Source: Alkalinema sp. FACHB-956
GTDB lineage: Bacteria > Cyanobacteriota > Cyanobacteriia > Leptolyngbyales > Leptolyngbyaceae
Assembly (NCBI RefSeq): GCF_014697025.1
Contig: NZ_JACJRC010000004.1
Span: forward strand, 1 to 64,000
DNA: 64,000 nt
Reading direction: 5' to 3'
Position 1 is the first letter of the stretch, and the number at the start of each line of letters is the position of its first letter. Shown here in pieces: positions 1-8,426 of this stretch. A program made the position numbers and the translations under genes. The notes beneath the pieces are model-generated. The model made no database searches and was not told where the DNA came from. It worked only from the letters and a program-made list of their open reading frames with translations.

Positions 1-1
1 G

Positions 2-109
2 GGATGGTCTGGCTATCCCTCGCAGCGTCCCCCTGGTGTTGTGACGATCGTCAAGGGTCTACAACGGTTTGAAGGCATTTTCTTAGGTTGGAAAATGACT
101 TTCCCCTGA
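2..109 (+). CDS. C-terminal tail of an unidentified protein, possibly a transposase (partial)
   Basis: A plus-strand frame is open from the left edge for 35 codons and stops with TGA at 107-109. The translated tail includes PPGVVTIVKGLQRFEGIF and ends GWKMTFP, which looks like real coding sequence. Its stop lies directly on a 20-bp repeat (108-127) that recurs further right, as expected when a transposase gene runs up to the end of its element. Assignment as a transposase is inference; most of the gene lies outside the window, so the family cannot be named. Confidence 0.35.
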   Translation, partial: GWSGYPSQRPPGVVTIVKGLQRFEGIFLGWKMTFP

Positions 110-438
110 CTTGTGTGTACACGGTAGGGCTTGCCCTTCCAGGGTCTCGACTCGCACGCTCAGCTGATTCACTTGTTCCGATAAGACTTCGATTTGGCTG
201 AGCAACGTTTTGACCAGCGTCACGACGGCTTCTTCTCCCTGCCCATACACCGCACGGATTTCTGCATCACTGAGCTGGATGGGTTGAAGCGCAGGTTTAC
301 TCACAGATTCAATCTCTAGTCCCTAATAGAATGCTAAATTAACTGCTTTTTCTGGATTCTTGTAAAAACTCTCTATTTTTTTAAGCCTGAGTAGTTACGC
401 TTTTTCCTAGTTTATTCCGACTTGTGTGTACACGGTAG
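108..438. repeat. 20-bp direct repeat, two copies, probable insertion-sequence end
   Basis: GACTTGTGTGTACACGGTAG occurs at 108-127 and again at 419-438 in the same orientation, with the palindrome GTGTACAC in its centre. The first copy separates the end of the plus-strand coding tail from the broken IS66-like ORF. I infer that it is the terminal sequence of an insertion element and that the second copy is a remnant of another insertion of the same element. No opposite-orientation partner lies in the window. Confidence 0.5.
128..304 (-). pseudogene. IS66-family transposase, N-terminal fragment (truncated)
   Basis: The minus-strand frame starts at 304 with MSKPALQPIQLSDAEIR and continues through a leucine-rich coiled segment ending VRVETLEGQ. 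This is the usual N-terminal leader of IS66-type transposases, where a Lys/Asn/Ser-rich stretch and then the DDE domain would follow. Instead similarity ends at about position 130, where the 20-bp repeat begins, and the frame then reads through unrelated sequence. About 58 residues of an expected 450-550 remain, so this is a dead fragment, probably cut by another element. The family call rests on memory of the leader sequence. Confidence 0.6.
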
Positions 439-502
439 CCCAGAACGGGAGAGGGATTTAGGGTGAGGGTCGCAACCGTAGGATGCGCCCCTGCATGCCT
501 CA

Positions 503-1894
503 CTAGTGTTGAGCAACGCCATCTTCGCGGGCTGCTTTTTGCACCGCTGCGGCAACCGCTGGAGCAATGCGATCGTCGAACACCGAGGGCACAATATGCT
601 CACGGTTGAGTTCCTGGGGATTGACTAAGGACGCAATCGCTAAAGCAGCTTGGAGGAACATGTTAGTGGTTAAGGTCGTGGCTCGGCAGTCCAATGCCCC
701 ACGGAACACGCCGGGAAACGCTAGCACGTTATTAATTTGATTGGGATAGTCACTGCGACCGGTTGCCATGACTGCAACAAGATCCCGTACCAATTCCGGT
801 TGAATTTCGGGAATGGGATTGGCCATGGCAAAGACAATGGGATCCTGGGCCATGGATTTCACCATGTCTACGCTAACGACTCCGGGCGCACTTAAGCCGA
901 GAAACACATCTGCCCCCTGCATCGCCAATGCTAAATCCCCCGCTTGGTCAACGGCAAAGGACTGTTTGGCTTCGTTTAAGTCGGTTCGATCGCTGGAAAC
1001 AATGCCCTTAGAGTCACACAACCAAATAGTCTCTGCGCCTCCTTTCTTGAGCAGATTCCCCACGGCAATCCCCGCAGCCCCTGCACCGTTGATCACAATC
1101 TTGACTTGGCTGATATCTTTCTTGACCAGCTTCAAGGCATTGGTCAAGGCCGCCAAAACGACGATCGCGGTACCGTGTTGATCATCATGGAAAATCGGAA
1201 TGTTCAATTCCCGTTGCAACCGCGCTTCAATTTCAAAACAACGGGGCGCGGCGATATCTTCCAAGTTCACCCCACCAAACACAGGTGCAATCCGCTTGAC
1301 CGTTTCGACAATTTCATCCGTGTCCTGGGTATCCACGCAAATGGGGAAGGCATCCACGCCACCAAATTCCTTAAACAGCATCGCCTTACCTTCCATCACA
1401 GGCATGGCGGCTTCTGGCCCCAGGTTGCCCAACCCCAGTACAGCACTGCCATCGCTGACGATCGCGACCATGTTCTGTTTGATCGTCAGTTCATAGACCC
1501 GTTCCGGTTCCGCCGCGATCGCCTTACAAATCCGACCGACCCCGGGGGTATAGGCCATGGCCAGATCATCTTGACCATGCAAGGCTTGCTTACTTTGAAC
1601 CGTAATTTTGCCACCGCGATGCAGGGTAAACGTGCGATCGTAGACATCCAAGACCTTGACCTCAGGCAATGCCTTCACGGCTTCGGTAATCGATTCCGCA
1701 TGTTCTTCACTGGCGGCATTGACGTTGATTTCCCGAATAGCAATTTCACGGGTTTGTTCAATCAACTCGATGTGTCCTAGGTTGCCCCCCAAGTTAGACA
1801 CGGCCAGGGTAATATTGGCCAACATACCGGGACGATTAGGAACTTGAACGCGAATGGTCAAACTGTAGCTGGGATTTGGGGTCAACTGTGCCAT
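503..1894 (-). CDS. NAD(P)-dependent malic enzyme with N-terminal ACT domain
   Basis: Catalyses oxidative decarboxylation of malate to pyruvate and CO2 in the cytoplasm, linking the TCA branch to pyruvate. The 463-residue product begins with an ACT domain (about residues 10-85), usually a ligand-binding regulatory module. The short bacterial malic enzyme follows: SDGSAVLGLGNLGP, MEGKAMLFKEFGGVDAFP with the catalytic Lys region, FGGVNLEDIAAPRCF, HDDQHGTAIV for metal and malate binding, and the dinucleotide fold INGAGAAGIAVGN. Length is typical for the family. It starts with ATG at 1894; no terminator is evident below 503. Cofactor preference (NAD or NADP) cannot be decided here. Confidence 0.95.
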   Translation of the reverse strand: MAQLTPNPSYSLTIRVQVPNRPGMLANITLAVSNLGGNLGHIELIEQTREIAIREINVNAASEEHAESITEAVKALPEVKVLDVYDRTFTLHRGGKITVQSKQALHGQDDLAMAYTPGVGRICKAIAAEPERVYELTIKQNMVAIVSDGSAVLGLGNLGPEAAMPVMEGKAMLFKEFGGVDAFPICVDTQDTDEIVETVKRIAPVFGGVNLEDIAAPRCFEIEARLQRELNIPIFHDDQHGTAIVVLAALTNALKLVKKDISQVKIVINGAGAAGIAVGNLLKKGGAETIWLCDSKGIVSSDRTDLNEAKQSFAVDQAGDLALAMQGADVFLGLSAPGVVSVDMVKSMAQDPIVFAMANPIPEIQPELVRDLVAVMATGRSDYPNQINNVLAFPGVFRGALDCRATTLTTNMFLQAALAIASLVNPQELNREHIVPSVFDDRIAPAVAAAVQKAAREDGVAQH

Positions 1895-2071
1895 GGATGC
1901 CTATTTTCGGTAGGGTGCAAACTCTTAATTTTAAGATAATTTGTTAAGAGGACAGAAAGGATTCTGGAGAATTCGCGACGATCGTCCTGGAAAAATCAAT
2001 TTTCTAGGGATCTTCAGAATTCAAAAATCAGCGTGCAGAATAGAAAAGAAGAGCTTCGATGAGCTGCAATT

Positions 2072-2506
2072 ATGCCAACGCTTTATCATGAAATCTTGAT
2101 TTCTGCTCCCCGGCAAGCGGTCTGGGAAGCCTTGATCTACAAAGACCGTTGGCGGTTCTGGAATACGTTTCTCTACGATTGCAGTCCTAAGTTGCCCTTT
2201 CACGCAGGACAGTCGATCGTCCTTGCCCTGCGACGGGTGCCTGGAGATGACCCGTTGGAGTTCAAGGCAACGGTAACGCAACTGCACCCCACCTTTACGC
2301 TGCATTGGAAAGCGGCGATTCCTGGCTTCCGCAGCGATGTGGCTATGGAATTACAAGATGTGGGGCCAGCCGTAACCAAGTACCTCTACCAAGAGCGCTT
2401 TTCGGGGTGGGTGAGTCGGTTTGCGTTGTCATTTATCAAAGACGACCAATTGCGGGGCATCCGCCGCATGAGTGGCGAGCTCAAGGATTACGTGGAGCGC
2501 TTTTAG
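2072..2506 (+). CDS. SRPBCC (START/Bet v1-like) family protein
   Basis: A 144-residue protein with the typical SRPBCC opening, a beta strand followed by ISAPRQAVWEALIYKDRWRF, then alternating strands and a long C-terminal helix (GIRRMSGELKDYVERF). The fold makes a hydrophobic pocket; members bind lipids, pigments or polyketides or act as cyclases, and the substrate of this one is unknown. No signal peptide or membrane segment is seen, so it is probably cytoplasmic. It ends just before a strong hairpin shared with the convergent cupin-like gene. A monocistronic unit is likely. Confidence 0.8.
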   Translation: MPTLYHEILISAPRQAVWEALIYKDRWRFWNTFLYDCSPKLPFHAGQSIVLALRRVPGDDPLEFKATVTQLHPTFTLHWKAAIPGFRSDVAMELQDVGPAVTKYLYQERFSGWVSRFALSFIKDDQLRGIRRMSGELKDYVERF

Positions 2507-2530
2507 GCTTCATTAAGGATGCCCCCTATA

Positions 2531-2562
2531 AATACCGGGGTTCTGTATAGAACCCCGGTATT
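2531..2562. terminator. Bidirectional hairpin terminator
   Basis: A perfect 14-bp inverted repeat (AATACCGGGGTTCT, 4-nt loop GTAT, then its complement) lies between the convergent stop codons at 2506 and 2599. Only short T runs flank it, so termination efficiency is uncertain, but position and stem strength fit a shared terminator. Confidence 0.75.
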
Positions 2563-2598
2563 GAAAATGGTATTTAAAATTTAAGGTCTGGAGCCGGA

Positions 2599-3093
2599 TC
2601 AAGAAGCTAGCCGTAACTCAATTTCACGGAAGCCGTGCATTTTGGGGGGCGGTGCTGTTTTAGCCGTTACCTGCATCAGACGGGGAATGTCCGCGCTGCT
2701 GTAAACGCGAAATTCCTTTTCCACCGTGGTTTCCGCCAGCCGCACCGCCTGATTCAGCACGATCGACCCATTGGGATCCGACACCGATCGATGGAAGGTT
2801 CCCGGTGGGATCCGCAGAATCGAACCCTTGGCCTCTAGGCGCACCATGTGGAAGGGATAATCCCAACTGAAGTTGACTAGGTAAAAGGTACGGCCACCGG
2901 ATAACGCAATCAAATTGTCCTCTTGATTGGGATGCATATAAAACTGCCAGTAGCCCTCTTCCGTATTATTAGGGCTGACCGCAGGGCCTTCATGGATGAC
3001 TAAATCACGGGCATTGGATCCTGAAATTGTAATGTCAAAAAAACTAACACTAGGCGTATCTCGAAAGCGATGGTAAGGCAGCAGTTCAAACAT
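2599..3093 (-). CDS. Conserved cupin-like protein of unknown function
   Basis: A 164-residue protein starting at the ATG at 3093 (an in-frame TTG at 3102 is less likely). It is rich in beta strands and has a cupin-like course: EGYWQFYMHPNQEDNLIALSG, then RTFYLVNF, then a short conserved LRIPPGTFHRSVSDP segment resembling the second cupin motif. The classical metal-binding His set is incomplete, so enzymatic activity cannot be assumed. The C-terminus contains a PPPKMHGFREIELRL stretch. It is transcribed divergently from the LysR-type gene at 3268 across a 174-bp gap with repeat boxes and may be a target of that regulator (inference). Confidence 0.65.
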   Translation of the reverse strand: MFELLPYHRFRDTPSVSFFDITISGSNARDLVIHEGPAVSPNNTEEGYWQFYMHPNQEDNLIALSGGRTFYLVNFSWDYPFHMVRLEAKGSILRIPPGTFHRSVSDPNGSIVLNQAVRLAETTVEKEFRVYSSADIPRLMQVTAKTAPPPKMHGFREIELRLAS

Positions 3094-3170
3094 AGGGCGC
3101 AATCAGTGATGTATTGGGCGTTGTCTAGCAGTGAGTGGCAGATTCCAGAATTCTTAAAATCTGTTTACTC

Positions 3171-3200
3171 AAGTTAACTTTGATGTCCCTAAGCTAACTT
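3171..3200. promoter_or_regulatory. Possible LysR-type operator boxes in a divergent promoter
   Basis: The perfect palindrome AAGTTAACTT (3171-3180) is followed two helical turns later by the near copy AAGCTAACTT (3191-3200). The pair lies between the divergent cupin-like and LysR-type genes, where autoregulating LysR proteins usually bind. Function is inferred from spacing and position only. Confidence 0.4.
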
Positions 3201-3267
3201 CTACCCTCCTTGAGGAACAAAACTAAATCCAGGGTACGTTTATGCGAAATGCGAATTGATGTGCTAG

Positions 3268-4149
3268 ATGAACATTTTCCACCTCCAGGCGTTAATGGCA
3301 GTGGTTGAGCGGGGGAGTTTTTCCGCTGCGGCCTTGGAGCTTGATGTCTCCCAAGCCGCAATTAGTCGGGCGATCGCGGCCTTGGAAGATGAATTGGGCG
3401 TACCGCTTTTGCATCGAGGCCGGTTTGGAGCCTACCCCACCCAAACGGGAGAACGGCTGCTTCCCTGCGCTAAACAAATGTTGGATCTGCGCCAACAAAT
3501 GGAACAGGAAGTGCAGCAGACCAAGGGCTTACACGGCGGACAGGTGCGTATTGCCTCCTTTCGCAGCGCCGCCACCCATTTATTGCCGTCCAAAATTGTG
3601 CAATTTCGCGATCGCTTCCCCCAGATCGAAGTGACGTTGACGGAGAGTGATCCAACCACAGTGGAGCAGCTATTGCGGGAAGGCAAAGTCGATATTGGTT
3701 TGGTGCCCCTGCCCCGATCGACGGAATTTGACACCTGGGAAATTGCGCGGGATGAATTTGTCGTGCTGTTGCCCCACCGCAATCCCACCCTGCCGGAACA
3801 ATTGACCTGGGAAATGTTGGCGGATCAGGAATTCATTCTCTACAACTACGCAGAATGTACCTCGGCGGTGCGAGAGCATTGGGCCAAGTGGGGCCGATCG
3901 CTCAAGGCCACCTACGAAATGAAGGAAGATTCGACGATCGTCAGCATGGTGGCCCAGGGGTTGGGGGCTGCCATCTTACCTCGATTAGCTGCCATGCCCA
4001 TTCCGGAATCGATCGCGGTACGATCGTTACCCGTGCCCTTGGAGCGAGTCATTGGCGCAGCGGTGGTTGCAGAGATGCTCCATCCTCCGGCGGTCTTTGC
4101 CTTTCTCGATCTCCTCCGGGGCACTGGAATTTTTCAATCGCGCCGATAG
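3268..4149 (+). CDS. LysR-family transcriptional regulator
   Basis: A 293-residue regulator with an N-terminal winged helix-turn-helix (residues 1-60, FHLQALMAVVERGSFSAAA and SQAAISRAIAALEDELG) and a periplasmic-binding-protein-like effector domain from about residue 90 (GGQVRIASFRSAATHLLP; LREGKVDIGLVPLP; MVAQGLGAAILPRLA). The effector is unknown. Its stop lies 18 bp before ldpA on the same strand, so the two are probably co-transcribed. It also faces the divergent cupin-like gene across boxes that could be its operator. Length and layout are standard for the family. Confidence 0.92.
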   Translation: MNIFHLQALMAVVERGSFSAAALELDVSQAAISRAIAALEDELGVPLLHRGRFGAYPTQTGERLLPCAKQMLDLRQQMEQEVQQTKGLHGGQVRIASFRSAATHLLPSKIVQFRDRFPQIEVTLTESDPTTVEQLLREGKVDIGLVPLPRSTEFDTWEIARDEFVVLLPHRNPTLPEQLTWEMLADQEFILYNYAECTSAVREHWAKWGRSLKATYEMKEDSTIVSMVAQGLGAAILPRLAAMPIPESIAVRSLPVPLERVIGAAVVAEMLHPPAVFAFLDLLRGTGIFQSRR

Positions 4150-4167
4150 TGCGTCTATTCCACACCC

Positions 4168-5472
4168 ATGCAGTTTCAACGTCCTCGCCTCTCTCTGGAA
4201 ACCGGTCAATGGGTCAAACTGATCTGCGGTGCCAGCTATCAACACATTCCTGCCATTCGCAGTTTAGCGATCGTCTACAGTCTAGCGGGGGTGGATTGCA
4301 TCGATGTTGCTGCCGATCCAGCCATCATCGCCACGGTGCGGGAAGCGATCGCGATCGCTAATACTTTAGTACCAAAATCTCAACCCAATTTCCATTTGCC
4401 GAGCTACAATGGAGACGCAACGCCGTGGCTCATGGTGAGCTTGAATGATGGTGAAGATCCGCATTTTCGCAAAGCAGAATTTTCTAGCAGTGCCTGTCCT
4501 GCCGATTGCCCGCGACCCTGCGAAAAGGTGTGCCCTGCTGAGGCGATCGTGTTTGGTTCCGACTACGCTGGGGTGATCGATGCCCTCTGCTATGGCTGTG
4601 GTCGCTGTTTGCCCATTTGCCCGATCGAACAAATCCATGCCCGATCCTACGTTTACGCACCGGAGGTGATTGCACCGACGGTGCTGCAAGCGGGGGTCGA
4701 TGCGGTGGAGATTCATACCCAGGTGGGGCGGTTTGAAGATTTTCAACGGCTGTGGCGATCGATCAAACCCCAGCGCGATCGGCTGAAATTAGTCGCCGTC
4801 AGTTGTCCCGATGGGGAGGACTTAATTGATTACCTCTGGTCTTTAGCCACGCTACTGCAACCGGCTTTGCCGCCCAGTTGCGCTTTGGTTTGGCAAACCG
4901 ATGGGCGACCCATGAGCGGTGACATTGGTGATGGAGCCACGCGGGCTTGTATTCAACTGGGCCAAAAGGTCTTACAAGCGGGTTTACCGGGATTTGTGCA
5001 ACTGGCGGGTGGGACCAATCGTCATACGGTGGAAAAGCTGCGATCGTTGGGTTTATTGCAAGCTCCGCGATCGAGTTCGGATCCACAGGAGGGTGCTGAT
5101 CCGACTGCCCCGGCAGACTCCACCCCCCCCATGCAGTCGGGAACCAGTCTCGCTAGAATGGCGACATCAACGGGTGTTCCCTCTGGGATAGCAACCGGAA
5201 CAACAACCGGGATAGCAACCGGGATAGCAACCGGAACAGTAACCGACAACTTAACCGCACCCACCATTGCTGGAGTGGCCTATGGCAGTTACGCCCGATC
5301 CATTCTCCAACCCGTTTTGCATCAACTGGAAGAACGCGGCTCCACCCGTTTGGAAGAACACCCCGATCTACTCTGGGCCGGTGTTACAATTGCCGCCAAC
5401 TTAGTCTCTCCCTTAAAAAAAATCGCCGGCTGTAGCCTGGTTAACGCCCATGGACTAGGAAATGTGACATAA
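4168..5472 (+). CDS. ldpA: LdpA, iron-sulfur circadian clock input protein
   Basis: LdpA (light-dependent period) is a cyanobacterial Fe-S protein that senses cellular redox state and adjusts the period of the KaiABC clock. The 434-residue product has two cysteine-rich ferredoxin-like motifs, CPADCPRPCEKVCP near residue 109 and CYGCGRCLPICP near residue 141, followed by an (alpha/beta) region with VLQAGVDAVEIHTQVGRF. The C-terminal part contains a low-complexity stretch (about residues 311-366) made of ATG/GIATG-like units encoded by tandem GGGATAGCAACC-type repeats, an insertion relative to what I remember of compact homologues. The C-terminus LVSPLKKIAGCSLVNAHGLG looks intact. It follows the LysR gene closely and precedes ycf45 by 74 bp on the same strand. 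Confidence 0.88.
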   Translation: MQFQRPRLSLETGQWVKLICGASYQHIPAIRSLAIVYSLAGVDCIDVAADPAIIATVREAIAIANTLVPKSQPNFHLPSYNGDATPWLMVSLNDGEDPHFRKAEFSSSACPADCPRPCEKVCPAEAIVFGSDYAGVIDALCYGCGRCLPICPIEQIHARSYVYAPEVIAPTVLQAGVDAVEIHTQVGRFEDFQRLWRSIKPQRDRLKLVAVSCPDGEDLIDYLWSLATLLQPALPPSCALVWQTDGRPMSGDIGDGATRACIQLGQKVLQAGLPGFVQLAGGTNRHTVEKLRSLGLLQAPRSSSDPQEGADPTAPADSTPPMQSGTSLARMATSTGVPSGIATGTTTGIATGIATGTVTDNLTAPTIAGVAYGSYARSILQPVLHQLEERGSTRLEEHPDLLWAGVTIAANLVSPLKKIAGCSLVNAHGLGNVT

Positions 5473-5546
5473 ATGCGATCTTGGGAGTGTTTCCCGAGAT
5501 AACACGATTCTTGATGAAATTTCCTTTTCTTCTTTGAAATATCTTT

Positions 5547-7544
5547 ATGACCGAATCGATCGACGGCCTGTATCCCGAAAACCTGTCTAATCAAAACGTG
5601 TCTAATTCATCCAACCATCATCAGTCCCATCACCCTAGCGATTTTTCCACCACCGCTGATACCGTTGCTGAAGCCTTTGAAACGTCCTCTGTAGACCCTG
5701 CTCCGTTGGGGAACGATGGCCCATCTTCCACAGTTGTGGAACAGAAAATTACCGATGATTTAGACAAATTATTAGAGATTTTGCCCCCGGATTTACGCAC
5801 TGCGCTCCACGCCCATCCCCAGAAAGGGGTATTGGTGGAAGTGGTAATGGATTTGGGACGGCAGCCAGAAGCCCGTTTCCCCGGCAAGGCCGAATATCTG
5901 TCCGATCGCTTAATTACCCTCGAAGATTTGCAAGAGAGCATCCAACGGGTGGGGGACTTTGGCGGCGATAACCGCGCAGGGATTGAACGAACCCTGCATC
6001 GGATCAGTGCTATCCGCAATCGCCGGGGGGATGTGATTGGTTTGACCTGTCGGGTGGGTCGTGCGGTCTTCGGCACGATCGGCATGATTCGCGATCTGGT
6101 GGAAAGCGGACAGTCCATCCTGATGCTGGGGCGTCCCGGCGTGGGCAAAACGACCGCCCTACGGGAAATCGCCCGTGTCCTAGCCGATGACTTGGAAAAG
6201 CGGGTCGTGATTATCGATACCTCCAACGAAATTGCGGGAGATGGTGATGTGCCCCACCCCGCGATCGGTCGCGCGCGGCGAATGCAAGTGGCTCAACCCG
6301 AACTGCAACACCAGGTGATGATTGAAGCCGTGGAGAACCACATGCCTGAAGTCATCGTGATTGATGAAATTGGCACCGAGTTAGAAGCCCTTGCCGCCCG
6401 CACGATCGCCGAACGGGGGGTACAACTGGTCGGCACTGCCCACGGCAACCAGTTGGAAAATCTGATGAAAAATCCCACCCTCTCCGATTTAATTGGTGGG
6501 ATTCAATCTGTCACGCTGAGCGACGAAGAAGCCCGTCGGCGCGGCAGTCAAAAAAGTGTCCTAGAACGCAAAGCTCCGCCCACCTTTGACATTGCGGTGG
6601 AAATGTTAGAGCGACAGAAATGGACGGTGCACGAAGAGGTTGGTCAAACTGTGGACATGCTGCTGCGCGGACGGCAACCCAATCCCCAAGTCCGCACCGT
6701 AGACAGCAAAGGCCAAGTCGTGATTACCCAAGAATCCGGCGGCCCTGTCCCCATCCCACCCAAAAATCGACCTCTCAAAGTTGCGCCCCTCGGCGGTCAG
6801 CCGCCCTACAGTGGATCCTCCTATGGTGGATCAGCCTACAGCAATGGTTCCACCTACAGCACTGGCCCTGTCGCAGTGCCGGATAAACCCATAGGCTGGC
6901 GATCGTCCGGTCGGATGCAGGCCATTTCGAACCCTAGCTTGGAACGGCGGGAGTTTGAGCACCTGTTGGATCGATCGTTGGGCAATGCCTTTGATGGAAG
7001 TGCTGCCATGGAAACCCACTATGGAGCCAATGGGGAAGAACTGCCCCTCCAGGTCTATCCCTACGGCATTGGACGGCATCAGTTGGATCAATTGATCACC
7101 ACGCTCAACCTCCCGATCGTCCTGACCAAGGATATTGATACGGCGGATGCGGTCTTAGCCCTACGTTCCCATGTCAAAAATCACTCCAAGCTACGGCACC
7201 TGGCCAAATCCCGCCAAATCCCCATTCACACGCTGAAATCCAGCAGCATTCCCCAAATTGCCCTAGGGCTGCGACGTTTGCTGAATATGGATGATCCCAG
7301 TGAACCGGAAACACCGGATTTGAGCCTCTTTACCCGAGGGGACACTGATGATGAGTTGGAAGCGTTGGAAGAAGCACGGTTGGCCGTGGAACAGATCGTG
7401 ATTCCCAAGGGGCAACCGGTGGAATTACTGCCTCGATCGGCCAATGTGCGCAAAATGCAGCATGAGTTGGTGGAACACTACCACCTGACTTCCCGCAGCT
7501 TTGGCGATGAACCCAATCGACGGATTCGGATCTATCCTGCGTAA
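5547..7544 (+). CDS. ycf45: Ycf45/SpoIIIAA-like AAA ATPase with C-terminal R3H domain
   Basis: A 665-residue P-loop ATPase conserved in cyanobacteria and some plastids. After an acidic, low-complexity N-terminus (about 70 residues) it shows Walker A GRPGVGKTTALREIA near residue 195, Walker B EVIVIDEIGTELEA near 270 and the sensor segment LVGTAHGNQLENLMKNP. A Gly/Ser/Tyr-rich linker (about residues 415-450) leads to a domain with VYPYGIGRHQLDQLI. The C-terminal 60 residues form an R3H-like single-stranded nucleic acid binding domain (LPRSANVRKMQHELVEHYHL, FGDEPNRRIRIYP). The exact role is unknown; R3H suggests action on RNA or ssDNA. It lies downstream of ldpA, possibly in the same transcript. 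Confidence 0.85.
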   Translation: MTESIDGLYPENLSNQNVSNSSNHHQSHHPSDFSTTADTVAEAFETSSVDPAPLGNDGPSSTVVEQKITDDLDKLLEILPPDLRTALHAHPQKGVLVEVVMDLGRQPEARFPGKAEYLSDRLITLEDLQESIQRVGDFGGDNRAGIERTLHRISAIRNRRGDVIGLTCRVGRAVFGTIGMIRDLVESGQSILMLGRPGVGKTTALREIARVLADDLEKRVVIIDTSNEIAGDGDVPHPAIGRARRMQVAQPELQHQVMIEAVENHMPEVIVIDEIGTELEALAARTIAERGVQLVGTAHGNQLENLMKNPTLSDLIGGIQSVTLSDEEARRRGSQKSVLERKAPPTFDIAVEMLERQKWTVHEEVGQTVDMLLRGRQPNPQVRTVDSKGQVVITQESGGPVPIPPKNRPLKVAPLGGQPPYSGSSYGGSAYSNGSTYSTGPVAVPDKPIGWRSSGRMQAISNPSLERREFEHLLDRSLGNAFDGSAAMETHYGANGEELPLQVYPYGIGRHQLDQLITTLNLPIVLTKDIDTADAVLALRSHVKNHSKLRHLAKSRQIPIHTLKSSSIPQIALGLRRLLNMDDPSEPETPDLSLFTRGDTDDELEALEEARLAVEQIVIPKGQPVELLPRSANVRKMQHELVEHYHLTSRSFGDEPNRRIRIYPA

Positions 7545-7554
7545 TGCGATCTAT

Positions 7555-7593
7555 GAATTAACGGAACGAATTAACAGAGCGAATTAACGGATC
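7555..7593. repeat. Three tandem 13-bp units between convergent genes
   Basis: Units GAATTAACGGAAC, GAATTAACAGAGC and GAATTAACGGATC follow each other at 7555, 7568 and 7581. The third copy contains the TAA stop codon of the minus-strand gene at 7584, so the duplication has reached the end of that reading frame. Confidence 0.85.
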
Positions 7594-8021
7594 TCTGAAG
7601 AGGATAGCTCAGAATGCCGCACTCGATAGACCGTGTGCGGCAAAACTCCAACTAACTGGGCAAAGGCTTCGTCGGGAACTTGTTTAATTGTTTCCGATGA
7701 AAAATAATTTTCAAATTGCTGTAACAGCATCCTAACCCGTTGCTGAGCGTCCGGCGTGTCTGTAATTTGCTGGATGAGCCGAATCCATTGCCGTCGGATT
7801 AAGTAAGCTTTTTGACGATCGTCGCTGGAATCGGGCTCAATCACGGAGAGATCACCCACACAAACGACTCGCTCACAATTACGATCGAAGCCTCCACCAA
7901 TCGCAGCCCCAGGACCTGCGAACTCAGCATGGAATGGCTTGTAGAGAATTAAGCCATTACGTTTGCGACTATTGACCATGAGCAATTGCCCGCTCTGTAG
8001 CTGGGTTAAAATATCACACAC
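7584..8021 (-). CDS. Conserved hypothetical protein (cyanobacterial)
   Basis: A 145-residue soluble protein beginning with GTG at 8021. The N-terminal half is beta-rich (LQSGQLLMVNSRKRNGLILY, ERVVCVGDLSVIEPD) and the C-terminal half helical (KAYLIRRQWIRLIQQITD, RVRMLLQQFENYFSSE). I do not recognise a domain, catalytic motif, signal peptide or membrane segment. It is convergent with ycf45 across a 39-bp gap of tandem repeats. The composition looks genuinely coding, but function is unknown. Confidence 0.6.
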   Translation of the reverse strand: MCDILTQLQSGQLLMVNSRKRNGLILYKPFHAEFAGPGAAIGGGFDRNCERVVCVGDLSVIEPDSSDDRQKAYLIRRQWIRLIQQITDTPDAQQRVRMLLQQFENYFSSETIKQVPDEAFAQLVGVLPHTVYRVRHSELSSSEIR

Positions 8022-8426
8022 GATACCAATCTCTCTACACCCTACCTACTGATCAGGACAAGACTGACTGTATTCCCTCGCGCAGATGGCCCCAAAAATT
8101 GTTAAAAGTTTATGCTCAGTCATTTAAGTCCCTATTGTAGAACAACCCTCTGTAGAACAAACTGCAAATCGAACATCGTCTGCGCCACCTCCTCAGCCTG
8201 AGGACATCGAAGGAAAGTACGTCCTGCTAAGAACTTGTGGCCACAGATCATGGAAACAATTTGCCCCCTCGCCCTGACTTTTCCACCTCCGATGTCAATC
8301 ACGCTTGACAGAACCGTTGCAAGATTCCAACATGCCTCACCAAAATTCGCCCGTGCAATTCAAACTCACTCACATGAGGTTGCAACTCGCTTCATTGGAT
8401 TGACAGCTTAATTCGCTCTCAAGATT
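8022..8426. other. Intergenic region, 405 bp, nothing recognised
   Basis: Contains the promoter side of the minus-strand gene ending at 8021 and the 3' side of the GNAT gene at 8427. A loose duplication of TGTAGAACAA lies near 8135-8160. Short open frames of 39-50 codons exist but none has a convincing start and composition. Confidence 0.5.

Noticed and set aside
1106-1780. Plus-strand 224-codon frame inside the malic enzyme gene
   Set aside because: It is antisense to a complete, motif-rich enzyme and has no domain of its own.
5630-6226. Minus-strand 198-codon frame across ycf45
   Set aside because: Ser/Arg-rich antisense shadow of a clear P-loop ATPase.
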